Below, piece by piece: positions 46,101 to 54,144 of a stretch of 64,000 nt of DNA. Made by a program: the position numbers and the translations under genes. Source of the stretch: CAZVGZ01 sp964627605 (lineage in GTDB: Bacteria; Latescibacterota; MWCZ01; CAZVGZ01); the NCBI GenBank assembly GCA_964627605.1, contig CAZVGZ010000010.1:1-64000 (forward strand). The letters are read 5' to 3'. The notes beneath the pieces are model-generated. The model ran no database searches. It was not told where the DNA came from and was given only the letters and a program-made list of their open reading frames with translations. The first letter of the stretch is position 1. Each line of letters opens with the position of its first letter.

Positions 46101-47225
46101 ATGTCCAACACTCAAATCCCCATCGGTCCAGGCGATGAAATTAAAGTCACCAATATCGAGACATTTGTCCTAAAGAACTCGTGGGTCTTCGTCAAGATTT
46201 CGACCGACGCAGGAATCACGGGTTGGGGCGAGATGCTCAAGGATGACGCCAAGGCTTGTGCCGCCGGAGCGTTGGAGGTCGTAGGCTATCTAGTGGGCCA
46301 GGACCCCCGCCGGGTCGTCCACCACTGGCAGGCCATCCACCGTGGGGCTTTCTATCGCGGTGGCCCGATCAAAACTGCGATCTCCTCCGGTATTGATATG
46401 GCCCTCTGGGACATCACTGGCAAATGTCTTGACTTGCCGATCTACAAGCTTTTTGGTGGCCCCACCCGCGACAGAGTGCGCGTCTATGGAGCGATCAATG
46501 AAGAGACCGGCGTCGATGCGATGAAGTTCGGTCTTACCGGCTCGCGACAGCCATACAAATACATCGAAGGCCAGAAGTTTGTCGATGAGGTGGTCGAACG
46601 TTTCAAGGCGCTCCGCGACCAGCACGGCTCAGGCGCAGATATCGCCATCGACTTTCACGGAGCCGTGCAGCCCCCCACCGCGAGCCTACTCATCAAAGCG
46701 CTTGAACCCTACAACCCCTGGTTCTACGAAGAGATTGTTCAGTGCCTCAATGTGGATGTCATGGCCGAACTCGCCAGAAAAACCCACATCCCCATCGCCA
46801 CAGGCGAACGCGTCTTCACCAAGTGGGGATTTAAAGAGATCCTCGAAAAACGGGCGGCGGTCATCCTCCAGCCCGATGTCTGTTATGCAGGCGGCATCAC
46901 CGAACTGAAGATCATCGCAGGTATGGCTGAGGCCTACTACACACCTCTGGCACCACATAACCCCCAAGGACCAATCTCACTCGCCGCGAGTCTGCAAGTT
47001 GCAGGATTTGTACCCAACTTCTTGGCGCAGGAGCGGGGCGACAGCGAATACATGGAACTCTTGGCAAAACCGCTTCCTGTAGTCAGCGATGGCCATCGTC
47101 CGCTGTCGACCGACCCAGGTCTCGGCATCACTATTGACGAAGACAAGCTCATGGGCATGGTCGGCGAGCCTAGCCCCTACCCATATCACGTTGACGACGA
47201 TGACGGTTCCGTTGTGGACTGGTAA
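46101..47225 (+). CDS. Mandelate racemase/enolase-superfamily dehydratase, galactonate dehydratase-like
   Basis: A 374-residue acid-sugar dehydratase of the enolase superfamily. The metal ligands are in IAIDFHGAV, FYEEIV and TGERVF, and the acid/base histidine is in LAPHNPQGPIS, the DgoD-type set. CAGAGGAATCCCA precedes the ATG at 46101. It follows the propeller gene. The substrate is most likely a hexonate such as galactonate, by motif pattern. Confidence 0.88.
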   Translation: MSNTQIPIGPGDEIKVTNIETFVLKNSWVFVKISTDAGITGWGEMLKDDAKACAAGALEVVGYLVGQDPRRVVHHWQAIHRGAFYRGGPIKTAISSGIDMALWDITGKCLDLPIYKLFGGPTRDRVRVYGAINEETGVDAMKFGLTGSRQPYKYIEGQKFVDEVVERFKALRDQHGSGADIAIDFHGAVQPPTASLLIKALEPYNPWFYEEIVQCLNVDVMAELARKTHIPIATGERVFTKWGFKEILEKRAAVILQPDVCYAGGITELKIIAGMAEAYYTPLAPHNPQGPISLAASLQVAGFVPNFLAQERGDSEYMELLAKPLPVVSDGHRPLSTDPGLGITIDEDKLMGMVGEPSPYPYHVDDDDGSVVDW

Positions 47226-47255
47226 ACTGGCGGTAGTAAAGAAGCTCTGCCGCCG

Positions 47256-47660
47256 CTACGCCCCATCCAGAGCTGGCGGCGGCGTCGTGAGCCATCTGTA
47301 GTTGAAGGCGTAGTGGTTCCGACTGCTCACGAGATGAATCAACCCGTTGGCGGCCTGGCACGCTGTAAGGTAACCCGCCTGCTCAGAGCGGCTTTTGCCC
47401 ATGGGCCACGCGTGCCCGTCAAACGACTCAATCGGGCGTTCGATCCCATCATCGCTGATGGGGCGATGGTTCTCCCATGTCTGCCCGTCATCGTGAGAGA
47501 CCGCTGAGTACATGCCCTCAATCTGTCGCGTCGCACCCGATGCATCGGTGATCGTTAGCGGATCGTTGGCGGATCGTTGGCGAACGAGACAAACATAAGC
47601 GCGCCTTCCCTTAGGCGTAATAGCACAATGTGTCGGTCAGTCCCGTGCTCTAAGCTGAAC
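47256..47660 (-). pseudogene. Sialidase (BNR) C-terminal remnant with an 11-bp expansion
   Basis: On the minus strand two adjoining frames read as one sialidase-type sequence: HIVLLRLREGALMFVSFAND, then after a frame change TITDASGATRQIEGMYSAV, SHDDGQTW (an Asp-box) and YLTACQAANGLIHLVSSR, ending in TAG. The frame change sits in three tandem copies of an 11-base unit at 47550-47582; removing one copy restores a single frame. The N-terminal two thirds of the protein is missing, and the remnant's start overlaps the tail of the neighbouring propeller gene. Confidence 0.7.
47550..47582. repeat. Three tandem copies of an 11-base unit
   Basis: GATCGTTAGCG followed by two GATCGTTGGCG. The unit is not a multiple of three and shifts the sialidase-type frame. 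Typical of slipped-strand duplication. Confidence 0.9.
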
Positions 47661-49571
47661 AAGGTCCACAGCACACACCTCATTCCCCATCGAGAAGTGT
47701 AGCTTGCCTCCAGCGACATGCAGGTGCGAACCGTCTTCATCAATGAGAGGCTCGAATCGCGTGGAGTCGCCCAACACATGCAGCCGTCCAGTTCCGCACC
47801 CAGTAACCGCAGCCCAGAGCGTCCCGGTTTCATCAACGGCAACTGACGTGCTGCCTGGCGTTGGTCCCAGCGGGCGAGCCGATCGGATCTCAGCACTCCA
47901 CGCCAGGAAATCACCACCAATCTCAGCGAGCACTTCCCCCGTCGGCAGCAGCGCACAAACCCTGGCGCTATCAACACCGTCAGGAGCCCGGAACTCAGCA
48001 CGAACGACCAGTTCTTCCATGTCAAACGCGACGATTCGCGCGGTGGTCTCTGTCGGCGGCGCAGACCCGCAGTCGGCCATCACATCTGTAGCAGCGTAGA
48101 CGACCCGTCGCTCAGGGTCGGCGACAATCGAGATGAATCTCTGGTTCGGTACCAGATCGCACCACACTTTAGTCTCACCGTCATTGGGGTCGATGCGGCA
48201 GAGCGCCCCGCCAAGCGTCCCGTAGTTCGGGCTGGTGGCCATCCACACATGACGTCCATCGTGGACCAGAGCCATCGGTCGCATCTGTCCATATTCATGC
48301 GCGCTGGATACGAGTGTGGGGTTATCAGGCCACGCCCCCGAACGGTCTGGGTCATACGCGGTAACGCTTGTCGTGGTGTAGCTGCTCATCAAAACCCGGC
48401 TTGTCGTCGGGTCCCACACGATCTGGTTCACCTGACCGCCTCCAGGTGCCGCTCTCCCCATGTCGCCACTCTGCCCGGTCTTGGTGTCGATTGTCCAAAA
48501 ACGCTGGTTGATGAACGGTGCCCCAACTATCAGATACTCTTCAGGCACCGCGCAAAACGCGTGGACGCCCATCGGGCCGTTAGCCTCAAGATCAATCTGG
48601 GTGGTCTGACCCGTATCCAGATCCAGATAGTGCGCGATCCCTCCTGGCGTCAAACCGCAGATTCCCGACTCACCCCAAGGCGAGAGTATCGCCGGGTCGT
48701 CGCCGGTCCAGCCCTCGGCGACGCGATCCCACCGCTTTTCAGGTAGATTAAGCGCATAGAGGCTGTTCTCCGGCCTCGCGAACGCGCAGAATTTCCCGCC
48801 AGCAAAGCAAGCCTTGCCGCCCATCTGAGTGACCCCATCTGGCGGCGCGATCGTGTCTATAAGCCCAAGACCCGGGTAGGAAAGAAGCGCTAAACTCCCA
48901 AGTTTCATGTCAGCGTTGCCGACGAAGATGCCGATGGTTTGGTCGTCAAAAAAAGTCGCGTCTGCGGTCCAGCTACAGCCGAGCATGACAGGCGGAGTGA
49001 CCGACTGCGGCTCCAAAGTGTCAAGATCGAGAACTACCAGTCGTGCTTGGGGTACGTGCATAGACAGTATGATCTTGCCATCAGGAGCTTCGATGACGCG
49101 GTGCCCGTAGAGCGCGGTTGGCTCGTCGGTGTCCAACGGCCGGAACACTTTCACAAGTTGACGGCTGTTTATGTCGAATACGGCAGCATGACCAGGCGAA
49201 CAACTCCACACGGCATGATGCTCCGTCACACAGCCACCCCAGGTAATGCTAGTCATCTCGCCGCTGACAAGTGTCTCGAACACGTCGGCTTCAGGGTCAA
49301 ATACCACCAAGTCGCCGTTGCCACAACCGAGGTACAGATTGCCGTCAGAACCCGTCTTCAACATGTAAGCCCCAGGCACACTTTCGGGAAGCCGACGCTC
49401 AAAATGCGAACCGGTATCCGGGTTCCAAAAGTAGATGCGCCCCCCTGAACCGCCACCCCATATACTACTTACCAGATGCGGTTCGCTGGCAAAAATGATT
49501 TGGGCGATCTCCGCATTCACGAACGGCAGGCGCGAATCTGGCGCGCGACGACGAACCACTTCGTACTGCAT
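47637..49571 (-). CDS. Large beta-propeller protein of unknown function
   Basis: A 644-residue chain of repeated beta blades, with phrases such as LYLGCGNGDLVVFDPEAD, TALYGHRVIEAPDGKI and VWMATSPNYGTLGGALC. It has no signal peptide. It resembles Kelch/WD-like two-propeller proteins and is similar in style to the 356-residue propeller near 26 kb. Start at the ATG at 49571, set by TTGGAGA seven bases upstream; the frame extends further up without support. Function unknown. Confidence 0.75.
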   Translation of the reverse strand: MQYEVVRRRAPDSRLPFVNAEIAQIIFASEPHLVSSIWGGGSGGRIYFWNPDTGSHFERRLPESVPGAYMLKTGSDGNLYLGCGNGDLVVFDPEADVFETLVSGEMTSITWGGCVTEHHAVWSCSPGHAAVFDINSRQLVKVFRPLDTDEPTALYGHRVIEAPDGKIILSMHVPQARLVVLDLDTLEPQSVTPPVMLGCSWTADATFFDDQTIGIFVGNADMKLGSLALLSYPGLGLIDTIAPPDGVTQMGGKACFAGGKFCAFARPENSLYALNLPEKRWDRVAEGWTGDDPAILSPWGESGICGLTPGGIAHYLDLDTGQTTQIDLEANGPMGVHAFCAVPEEYLIVGAPFINQRFWTIDTKTGQSGDMGRAAPGGGQVNQIVWDPTTSRVLMSSYTTTSVTAYDPDRSGAWPDNPTLVSSAHEYGQMRPMALVHDGRHVWMATSPNYGTLGGALCRIDPNDGETKVWCDLVPNQRFISIVADPERRVVYAATDVMADCGSAPPTETTARIVAFDMEELVVRAEFRAPDGVDSARVCALLPTGEVLAEIGGDFLAWSAEIRSARPLGPTPGSTSVAVDETGTLWAAVTGCGTGRLHVLGDSTRFEPLIDEDGSHLHVAGGKLHFSMGNEVCAVDLVQLRARD

Positions 49572-49679
49572 TGAGAGTCTCCAAGGCCGCAAGTCACGTC
49601 CAAATGCTGAGCATCGGCGAGCCTCATGCCGATCCAATCGCTCAACATCGGTTTCAGCTATCGACAACGCACTGTTCCT

Positions 49680-50130
49680 AATATTCCACCCTAATCCCCT
49701 CGCCTCCCGCTTTCAATATACACGAACATAGAGGCTCCAATCTCATGTCCTTCTGGTTTGATGATTCCAGCCCACCGCTTGCCGTTCCAAAGGCAGGTTC
49801 TACCGATTCATTCCAAACCATCACCAAATACCAAATGCAGATAGATTGCCATCGGATTTTGATCTCATTTCCAGCGGATATTCCGACCGTTATTACCTTT
49901 TTTACTGTTTCGACCCAGGCAATCCAACTCGTCCCCCTCACGCCAAGGGGGCCAACTTATTTGGCTCGCTCTCGCCTACCATCTCTTCAGGCAGGCAAAT
50001 CCCAGCAAAGCCGACTTCAGACCCCTTTCCGCAACCCGTCGGGCCCGCCACCGCAACACGTTGCAAGATGCGCTGATCTGTTGGGGAACAAAAGACCGCC
50101 TACGTATTTACGAAAGTACCTGTATTCATA
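49680..50130. other. Gene-poor stretch upstream of the propeller gene
   Basis: Several frames of 60-150 codons are open here, but none shows a recognisable domain, a good ribosome site, or codon use like the neighbours. Treated as non-coding or decayed sequence. Confidence 0.5.
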
Positions 50131-50133
50131 TAT

Positions 50134-50190
50134 GCCCAGGGCGGGACTTGAATCCACACGATGCGAAACATCATCGGATTTTTGGGTCTG
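50134..50190 (-). tRNA. 3' half of a tRNA-Leu-like sequence (pseudo-tRNA)
   Basis: Read on the minus strand, the last half of a class II tRNA is visible. There is an anticodon arm with a CAA-like loop that is one base too long and lacks U33. A long variable arm follows (GATG TTTCG CATC), then a T-arm GTGGA-TTCAAGT-CCCGC with one mismatch, then the acceptor strand CCTGGGC plus A. The D-arm and the 5' acceptor strand are missing: where they should be, coding sequence of the fragment on the other strand begins. There is no CCA. A tRNA gene cut at the anticodon arm. Confidence 0.5.
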
Positions 50191-50456
50191 ATAGGAACCG
50201 TCAGCCCAACCCGACCAATCCCGCCACCATCATCCGCTACGTTCTGGCCGACGATGGACCGGCAAGCGTCACACTACACTCCATGCTGGGTCAGCCGATT
50301 AGATCACTGCTCCGAGGAAACCATGTCGCCGGAGCCGGGCCGGTGGCTTGGGACGGCAGAGACTCGTTCGGTCGTCTGGCAGCAAGCGGGGTTTATTTCG
50401 TGCGGTTCTCATCTGGCAAGGTTACGCAGACCAGGCGGCTTGTTCTGGTTCGGTAG
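50190..50456 (+). pseudogene. C-terminal FlgD-like/sorting-domain fragment
   Basis: About 87 residues from QPNPTNPATIIRYVLADDG through TLHSMLGQPIRSL and VAWDGRDSFGRLAASGVYFV to RRLVLVR. This is the FlgD-Ig-like tail found at the end of secreted proteins in FCB-type bacteria. The body of the protein is missing; upstream sequence is the tRNA-like remnant. Confidence 0.7.
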
Positions 50457-50483
50457 CTGAAAATTGCTAAACTGAGCAGATAG

Positions 50484-50514
50484 AACGGGGCGGCAAGGCT
50501 GTCGCTCCGTTTTC
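50484..50514 (+). terminator. Terminator hairpin after the sorting-domain fragment
   Basis: Stem AACGGGGCG/CGCTCCGTT (one G-T wobble), 10-base loop, then TTTTCTATT on the plus strand. It lies between the fragment and the end of rarA and may serve both directions. Confidence 0.55.
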
Positions 50515-51878
50515 TATTGGGATACGTCGTCCGCCCCTTCTGCGCGGGCTTCGCTCTTTTTGCGCGCCCACCACTGGAGCCGTTCGGTGATGGTCTTCTC
50601 AAACCCGAAACGTCCAGGCTCGTAAAACTTCTGATCTGACAGCTCGTCTGGCAGATAGGTCTGCGCAGCGACGCCGTCCTCAGCGCTGGGATCGTACTGA
50701 TACCCTTTGCCGTACCCCAAATCTTTCATGAGCGATGTGGGGGCGTTGCGGATATGAAGAGGCACCGGCAGGCTGCCATACTCTTTGGCTGCTGCCATCG
50801 CCTGCTTGAACGCAAAGTATGTGCTGTTGGATTTGGGAGCCGTGGCCAGGTATACCGCTAGCTCCGCCAACGCAAGCTCGCCCTCTGGGCTCCCTAACAT
50901 CTGGTAGGCGTCGCGGGCTGCGATCGCTATGGGAAGAGCTTGAGGATCGGCAAGGCCGATGTCCTCGCTTGCCATACGAATCAGTCGACGGGCCAAGTAC
51001 ATCGGCTCCTCGCCGCCGACCAACATTCGCGCCAGCCAGTAGAGGGCAGCGTCAGGGTCCGATCCTCTGACCGCCTTGTGGAGCGCTGAAATTGTGTTGT
51101 AGTGCTCTTCGCCGTCCCTGTCGTACAGAAGCGGCGTCTTTTGGAGCGCTTCCATGACCAACTCCGGCGTTATCTCATTGGCACCGTCTGCCAACGCCGC
51201 CGCTGAAGCTTCCAGAGCGTTCAGTGCGACCCGAGCATCACCATCCGAACGTTCGGCGAGCGTTTCGACCGCGTCGGGGTTGATGGTAACACCGTTGAGA
51301 TGCAACCCTTGTTCGCTGTCTTTCGCCGCGCTTGTGATAATCGCAGCGAGATCGCTCTGTTGAAGCCGTTCTAATATGAATACCCGTGACCGGGACAGAA
51401 GAGCCGAGTTGACCTCGAAAGACGGGTTCTCGGTCGTGGCACCTACAAGGACAACCGTGCCGTCCTCCACATGCGGTAAGAACGCGTCTTGCTGCGCTTT
51501 GTTGAACCGGTGAATCTCGTCTACGAAAAGGATCGTGCGGCGACCAGCCATCAATCTGCTCTGTCGTGCCCGATCGACAATCAGCCGCACCTCCTTTATC
51601 CCGGAGGTGACTGCGCTGAAGCTTTCGAATTTGGCACCTGTGTGGTTGGCGATGATGCGAGCCAAAGTTGTCTTGCCTGTGCCTGGAGGGCCCCAGAGGA
51701 TGACCGAGGAGAGCTGATCGCTCTCGATCAGACGCCTTAGCAGTGTTCCCTCGCCGATTATGTCCCGTTGACCGACGAACCCGTCCAGGGTGTCGGGGCG
51801 CATCCGTTCAGCCAGCGGTGCGTCGGCGGAGGACGCGTCTCCTTGCTCGTCAGTAGAATCGAAAAGATTGGCGGACAT
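50514..51878 (-). CDS. rarA: Replication-associated recombination protein A
   Basis: AAA+ ATPase of the RarA/MgsA/WRNIP1 family that acts at stalled replication forks. The 454 residues include Walker A in [16 protein letters not shown], Walker B ILFVDEIHRFNK, sensor 1 GATTENPSFEV, and the C-terminal MgsA domain with MYLARRLIRMASEDIGLADP. ATG start. Intact and normal length. Confidence 0.95.
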   Translation of the reverse strand: MSANLFDSTDEQGDASSADAPLAERMRPDTLDGFVGQRDIIGEGTLLRRLIESDQLSSVILWGPPGTGKTTLARIIANHTGAKFESFSAVTSGIKEVRLIVDRARQSRLMAGRRTILFVDEIHRFNKAQQDAFLPHVEDGTVVLVGATTENPSFEVNSALLSRSRVFILERLQQSDLAAIITSAAKDSEQGLHLNGVTINPDAVETLAERSDGDARVALNALEASAAALADGANEITPELVMEALQKTPLLYDRDGEEHYNTISALHKAVRGSDPDAALYWLARMLVGGEEPMYLARRLIRMASEDIGLADPQALPIAIAARDAYQMLGSPEGELALAELAVYLATAPKSNSTYFAFKQAMAAAKEYGSLPVPLHIRNAPTSLMKDLGYGKGYQYDPSAEDGVAAQTYLPDELSDQKFYEPGRFGFEKTITERLQWWARKKSEARAEGADDVSQ

Positions 51879-51986
51879 TTTTCCTATGCTCAGTAGCTGA
51901 GTGATGGGTGTAGATAAACTACTATGCGTTCAAGATGGTTTATTTTTACGGGTATGCCAAGCCCGCGGTCGCGACACGTACAAGAG

Positions 51987-52018
51987 TGCGGGCCGTCCCT
52001 CTGTAGGATCGGCCCGCA
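51987..52018 (-). terminator. Strong hairpin after the barrel-protein gene
   Basis: Nine-base stem TGCGGGCCG/CGGCCCGCA with a 14-base loop that itself holds TCC/GGA pairing. It lies 32 bases past the stop at 52050 on the minus strand. No strong T-run follows, so termination is likely but not certain. Confidence 0.5.
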
Positions 52019-52049
52019 TAAAGCAATCTCTAAGCGCGTGTGTGCCTGT

Positions 52050-52796
52050 TTAGAAGTCCAGGCCAACCCGGGCCACCAATGAGAAAGCGCTGCCCCCTCT
52101 ATCATTGGTTTTGTCTTTGACCAGATGGTAACGAGCTTCCATACCGATTTGGGGTGGCAGATAGGGGATTTTGAAACGCCAACCGAGCAGTAACTGTAGA
52201 CCCAGTCCATAGACCATATCTTCTTCGAGCTCCGTGACGAATTGTTCCGCGTCGAACTCCGCCTCCGGGTCCTTCATAAGGTCAACAATGTCTTCAGTGG
52301 AAAGCGCCTCGCCCGCTAGGGGAAGGAAAGCGCCAAATGTAGGCGCTACGCCACCGTAGAATTTGAACCAGTTTAGAACTGGAAGGGGTGGCTCCCAGAG
52401 GTCCTTCTTTAATGCGACATAGCCGTTTACGCGGGCGTACCCGATCTCGACTACCGCCGGCGGCGCGGCTATGCCTGGAGGAGGGGTGAAAGTGACGTCA
52501 AATTGTGCGGCAGCACTTTCAATACCCACTTCGAGATCGAACCACGGTAGAAAATCGACATAGAAATGCCCACCAAAGGCGCCACCAGTTCCGGTTTCTT
52601 GCCGGTCTAAGATTGCGCCAACAAACTCAAAAACTGTACCTGAGTTGGGGTCAGTGTAATTTGTTACGAAAGGAAAATTGTCAGCGTCCGCCGATATCCC
52701 GTCGGCGCCGCCATGGACTCCAAACCCGAATACGGCCCACGACTGTGATGTGCTCACTAGCACGATTGTTGCGACTGCGATAGCAGTTCGTCGCAT
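52050..52796 (-). CDS. Outer-membrane beta-barrel protein
   Basis: A 248-residue exported protein with a clear signal peptide (MRRTAIAVATIVLVSTSQSW, then A). Alternating-strand phrases such as GAFGGHFYVDFLPWFDLEVG and IGMEARYHLVK suggest a barrel, and it ends with FSLVARVGLDF, the C-terminal Phe typical of assembled barrels. The AGGAGGT site six bases before the second ATG fixes the start at 52796 rather than 52802. Function unknown. Confidence 0.8.
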   Translation of the reverse strand: MRRTAIAVATIVLVSTSQSWAVFGFGVHGGADGISADADNFPFVTNYTDPNSGTVFEFVGAILDRQETGTGGAFGGHFYVDFLPWFDLEVGIESAAAQFDVTFTPPPGIAAPPAVVEIGYARVNGYVALKKDLWEPPLPVLNWFKFYGGVAPTFGAFLPLAGEALSTEDIVDLMKDPEAEFDAEQFVTELEEDMVYGLGLQLLLGWRFKIPYLPPQIGMEARYHLVKDKTNDRGGSAFSLVARVGLDF

Positions 52797-52910
52797 TAGC
52801 ATACCTCCTGTCCATTAATGACGGTCGCGGCTTCTGCCGCGTCCGGTGGCCTCACCTGACGATGAGGTTTGGTCAAGATCGGTAAGTTCACTATACTCGT
52901 CTCCGCCCAA

Positions 52911-53351
52911 CTAGCTCTTTTCGGATTCGTCCGTCTCTTCCTGGCTCGAATCACCGGGCTTCTTGGATGGGCTTTCCGTCAACCCCAAAGCCGCCCTGTC
53001 CAGCGGCTCTCCTGATTCGACTTTGCCCCTGAATACCGCGCCCTCTTCTATGATCAAGAGCGAAGTTTTTAGATCGGCATAGACTCTTGAGGTAGATTCC
53101 AGTTCGACCCTGTGTTCGGCTACAATCTCACCAACGACTGTTCCAGCTATAATAGCTTCGCGGACCTCTATTTCCGCCTCAATCTTGCCGTTGGGCCCCA
53201 CTGAAAGCGTGCCAGGCGATTTCAGGCTCCCTTTGAGCTGACCCTCAACTTTGATACCGGTGGCGATGTCGAAACTGCCCTCGACCGCTGAGTTCTCGCC
53301 GATGAGTGTGTCAATCGCTCCGTCGGGTGGAGCGCCATTCGGTTTTGCCAT
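52911..53351 (-). CDS. Bactofilin
   Basis: A 146-residue polymer-forming cytoskeletal protein. The right-handed beta-helix core spans about 20-115, with repeats like IKVEGQLKGSLKSPGTLSVG, KIEAEIEVREAIIAGTVVG, and DLKTSLLIIEEGAVFRGKVE. The ends are disordered (Ser/Glu-rich tail). Encoded 21 bases after the M23-type gene; this pair is known from cell-shape systems where the bactofilin positions a peptidoglycan hydrolase. Confidence 0.92.
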   Translation of the reverse strand: MAKPNGAPPDGAIDTLIGENSAVEGSFDIATGIKVEGQLKGSLKSPGTLSVGPNGKIEAEIEVREAIIAGTVVGEIVAEHRVELESTSRVYADLKTSLLIIEEGAVFRGKVESGEPLDRAALGLTESPSKKPGDSSQEETDESEKS

Positions 53352-53372
53352 GAACGGACCTTGTCTTTTGCG

Positions 53373-54083
53373 TTAAGGCACAATTAACGGTGGAACCGCC
53401 GCCGCTTCACCGTCCACCGTGATCTCGTAGTAGAGGCGAGGCGTGCGCTCAGTGGCTTTGTTTACCACTGCGATCGGTTGTCCACCGCTGACCCACGATC
53501 CTTCGTCCACCAGTGGCGCTATTGTCAGCGCGTAGCGGCTGTCGACTCCGGTGCCGTGATTGATCTCTATTACGGTTCCTAGATCCGGTGACCAACGCAC
53601 TTCGTTGACATAGCCAGCGGCTGTGGCCAACACCAGGTCACCTCTAGTCGCTTCAAAAATCACGCCATCCATATTGGACGGCTGTTCAAGGTTGTTTAGC
53701 GAGCCGCGCCAGTTCGCCAACGGCAGCCCCCACGGCAGCTGCCGCCGGACTTGAGGGTTGTCGCTACGATGCGGCGAGCGCTCACCTAATATCATGCGCA
53801 GCCGCTCATTTATAATCCAGATATGGGCGAGCTCTTCGCGCAGTTCACCGACGCGACTCGCCTGTCTCGATAGCTCGTTCCGTTCGGCTCTCAGCGACTC
53901 CAAAGCCGTGTCGTACCGGTAGGCCTGAAGGCAGCCGTATCCGCCGAAAACTACCCACAGCCCCAGTAGCCCTCCGCCAATTTTTAGACCGAGCAGCCGC
54001 ATTCGGCTGACCGCGTAGTCTTTGGTTGTGGCACCGTCATCGCTGACAACTTTTACATGGAGGACCCGCGGTCGCGTATTCAT
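53373..54083 (-). CDS. Degenerate M23/LytM-domain membrane protein
   Basis: A 236-residue protein: short basic N-terminus, one membrane helix (about 30-52), a coiled coil (55-95), and a LytM fold (about 120-236) with DLVLATAAGYVNEVRWSPDLG, HGTGVDSRYALTIAPLV and GSWVSGGQPIAVV. The zinc ligands are lost: the expected HxxxD reads as MDGVIFEATRGD, and HLHYE reads as RLYYEI. It is therefore likely non-catalytic, like EnvC-type activators. Upstream partner of bactofilin. Confidence 0.85.
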   Translation of the reverse strand: MNTRPRVLHVKVVSDDGATTKDYAVSRMRLLGLKIGGGLLGLWVVFGGYGCLQAYRYDTALESLRAERNELSRQASRVGELREELAHIWIINERLRMILGERSPHRSDNPQVRRQLPWGLPLANWRGSLNNLEQPSNMDGVIFEATRGDLVLATAAGYVNEVRWSPDLGTVIEINHGTGVDSRYALTIAPLVDEGSWVSGGQPIAVVNKATERTPRLYYEITVDGEAAAVPPLIVP

Positions 54084-54144
54084 CGGGGCTTACCTGTCAC
54101 CGGACAAATATAAATGGCGCACCCATTTCGCGCAATCAGGGCGG

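Noticed and set aside
49745..50191. 148-codon plus-strand frame
   Set aside because: No ribosome site, no domain, runs into the tRNA-like remnant.
50200..50235. Apparent D-arm of tRNA-Leu (GGTGGCGGGATTGG on minus)
   Set aside because: This is the antisense of the conserved PNPTNPAT coding motif of the FlgD-like fragment, and spacing to the anticodon arm is wrong. Only the 3' half is tRNA-like.
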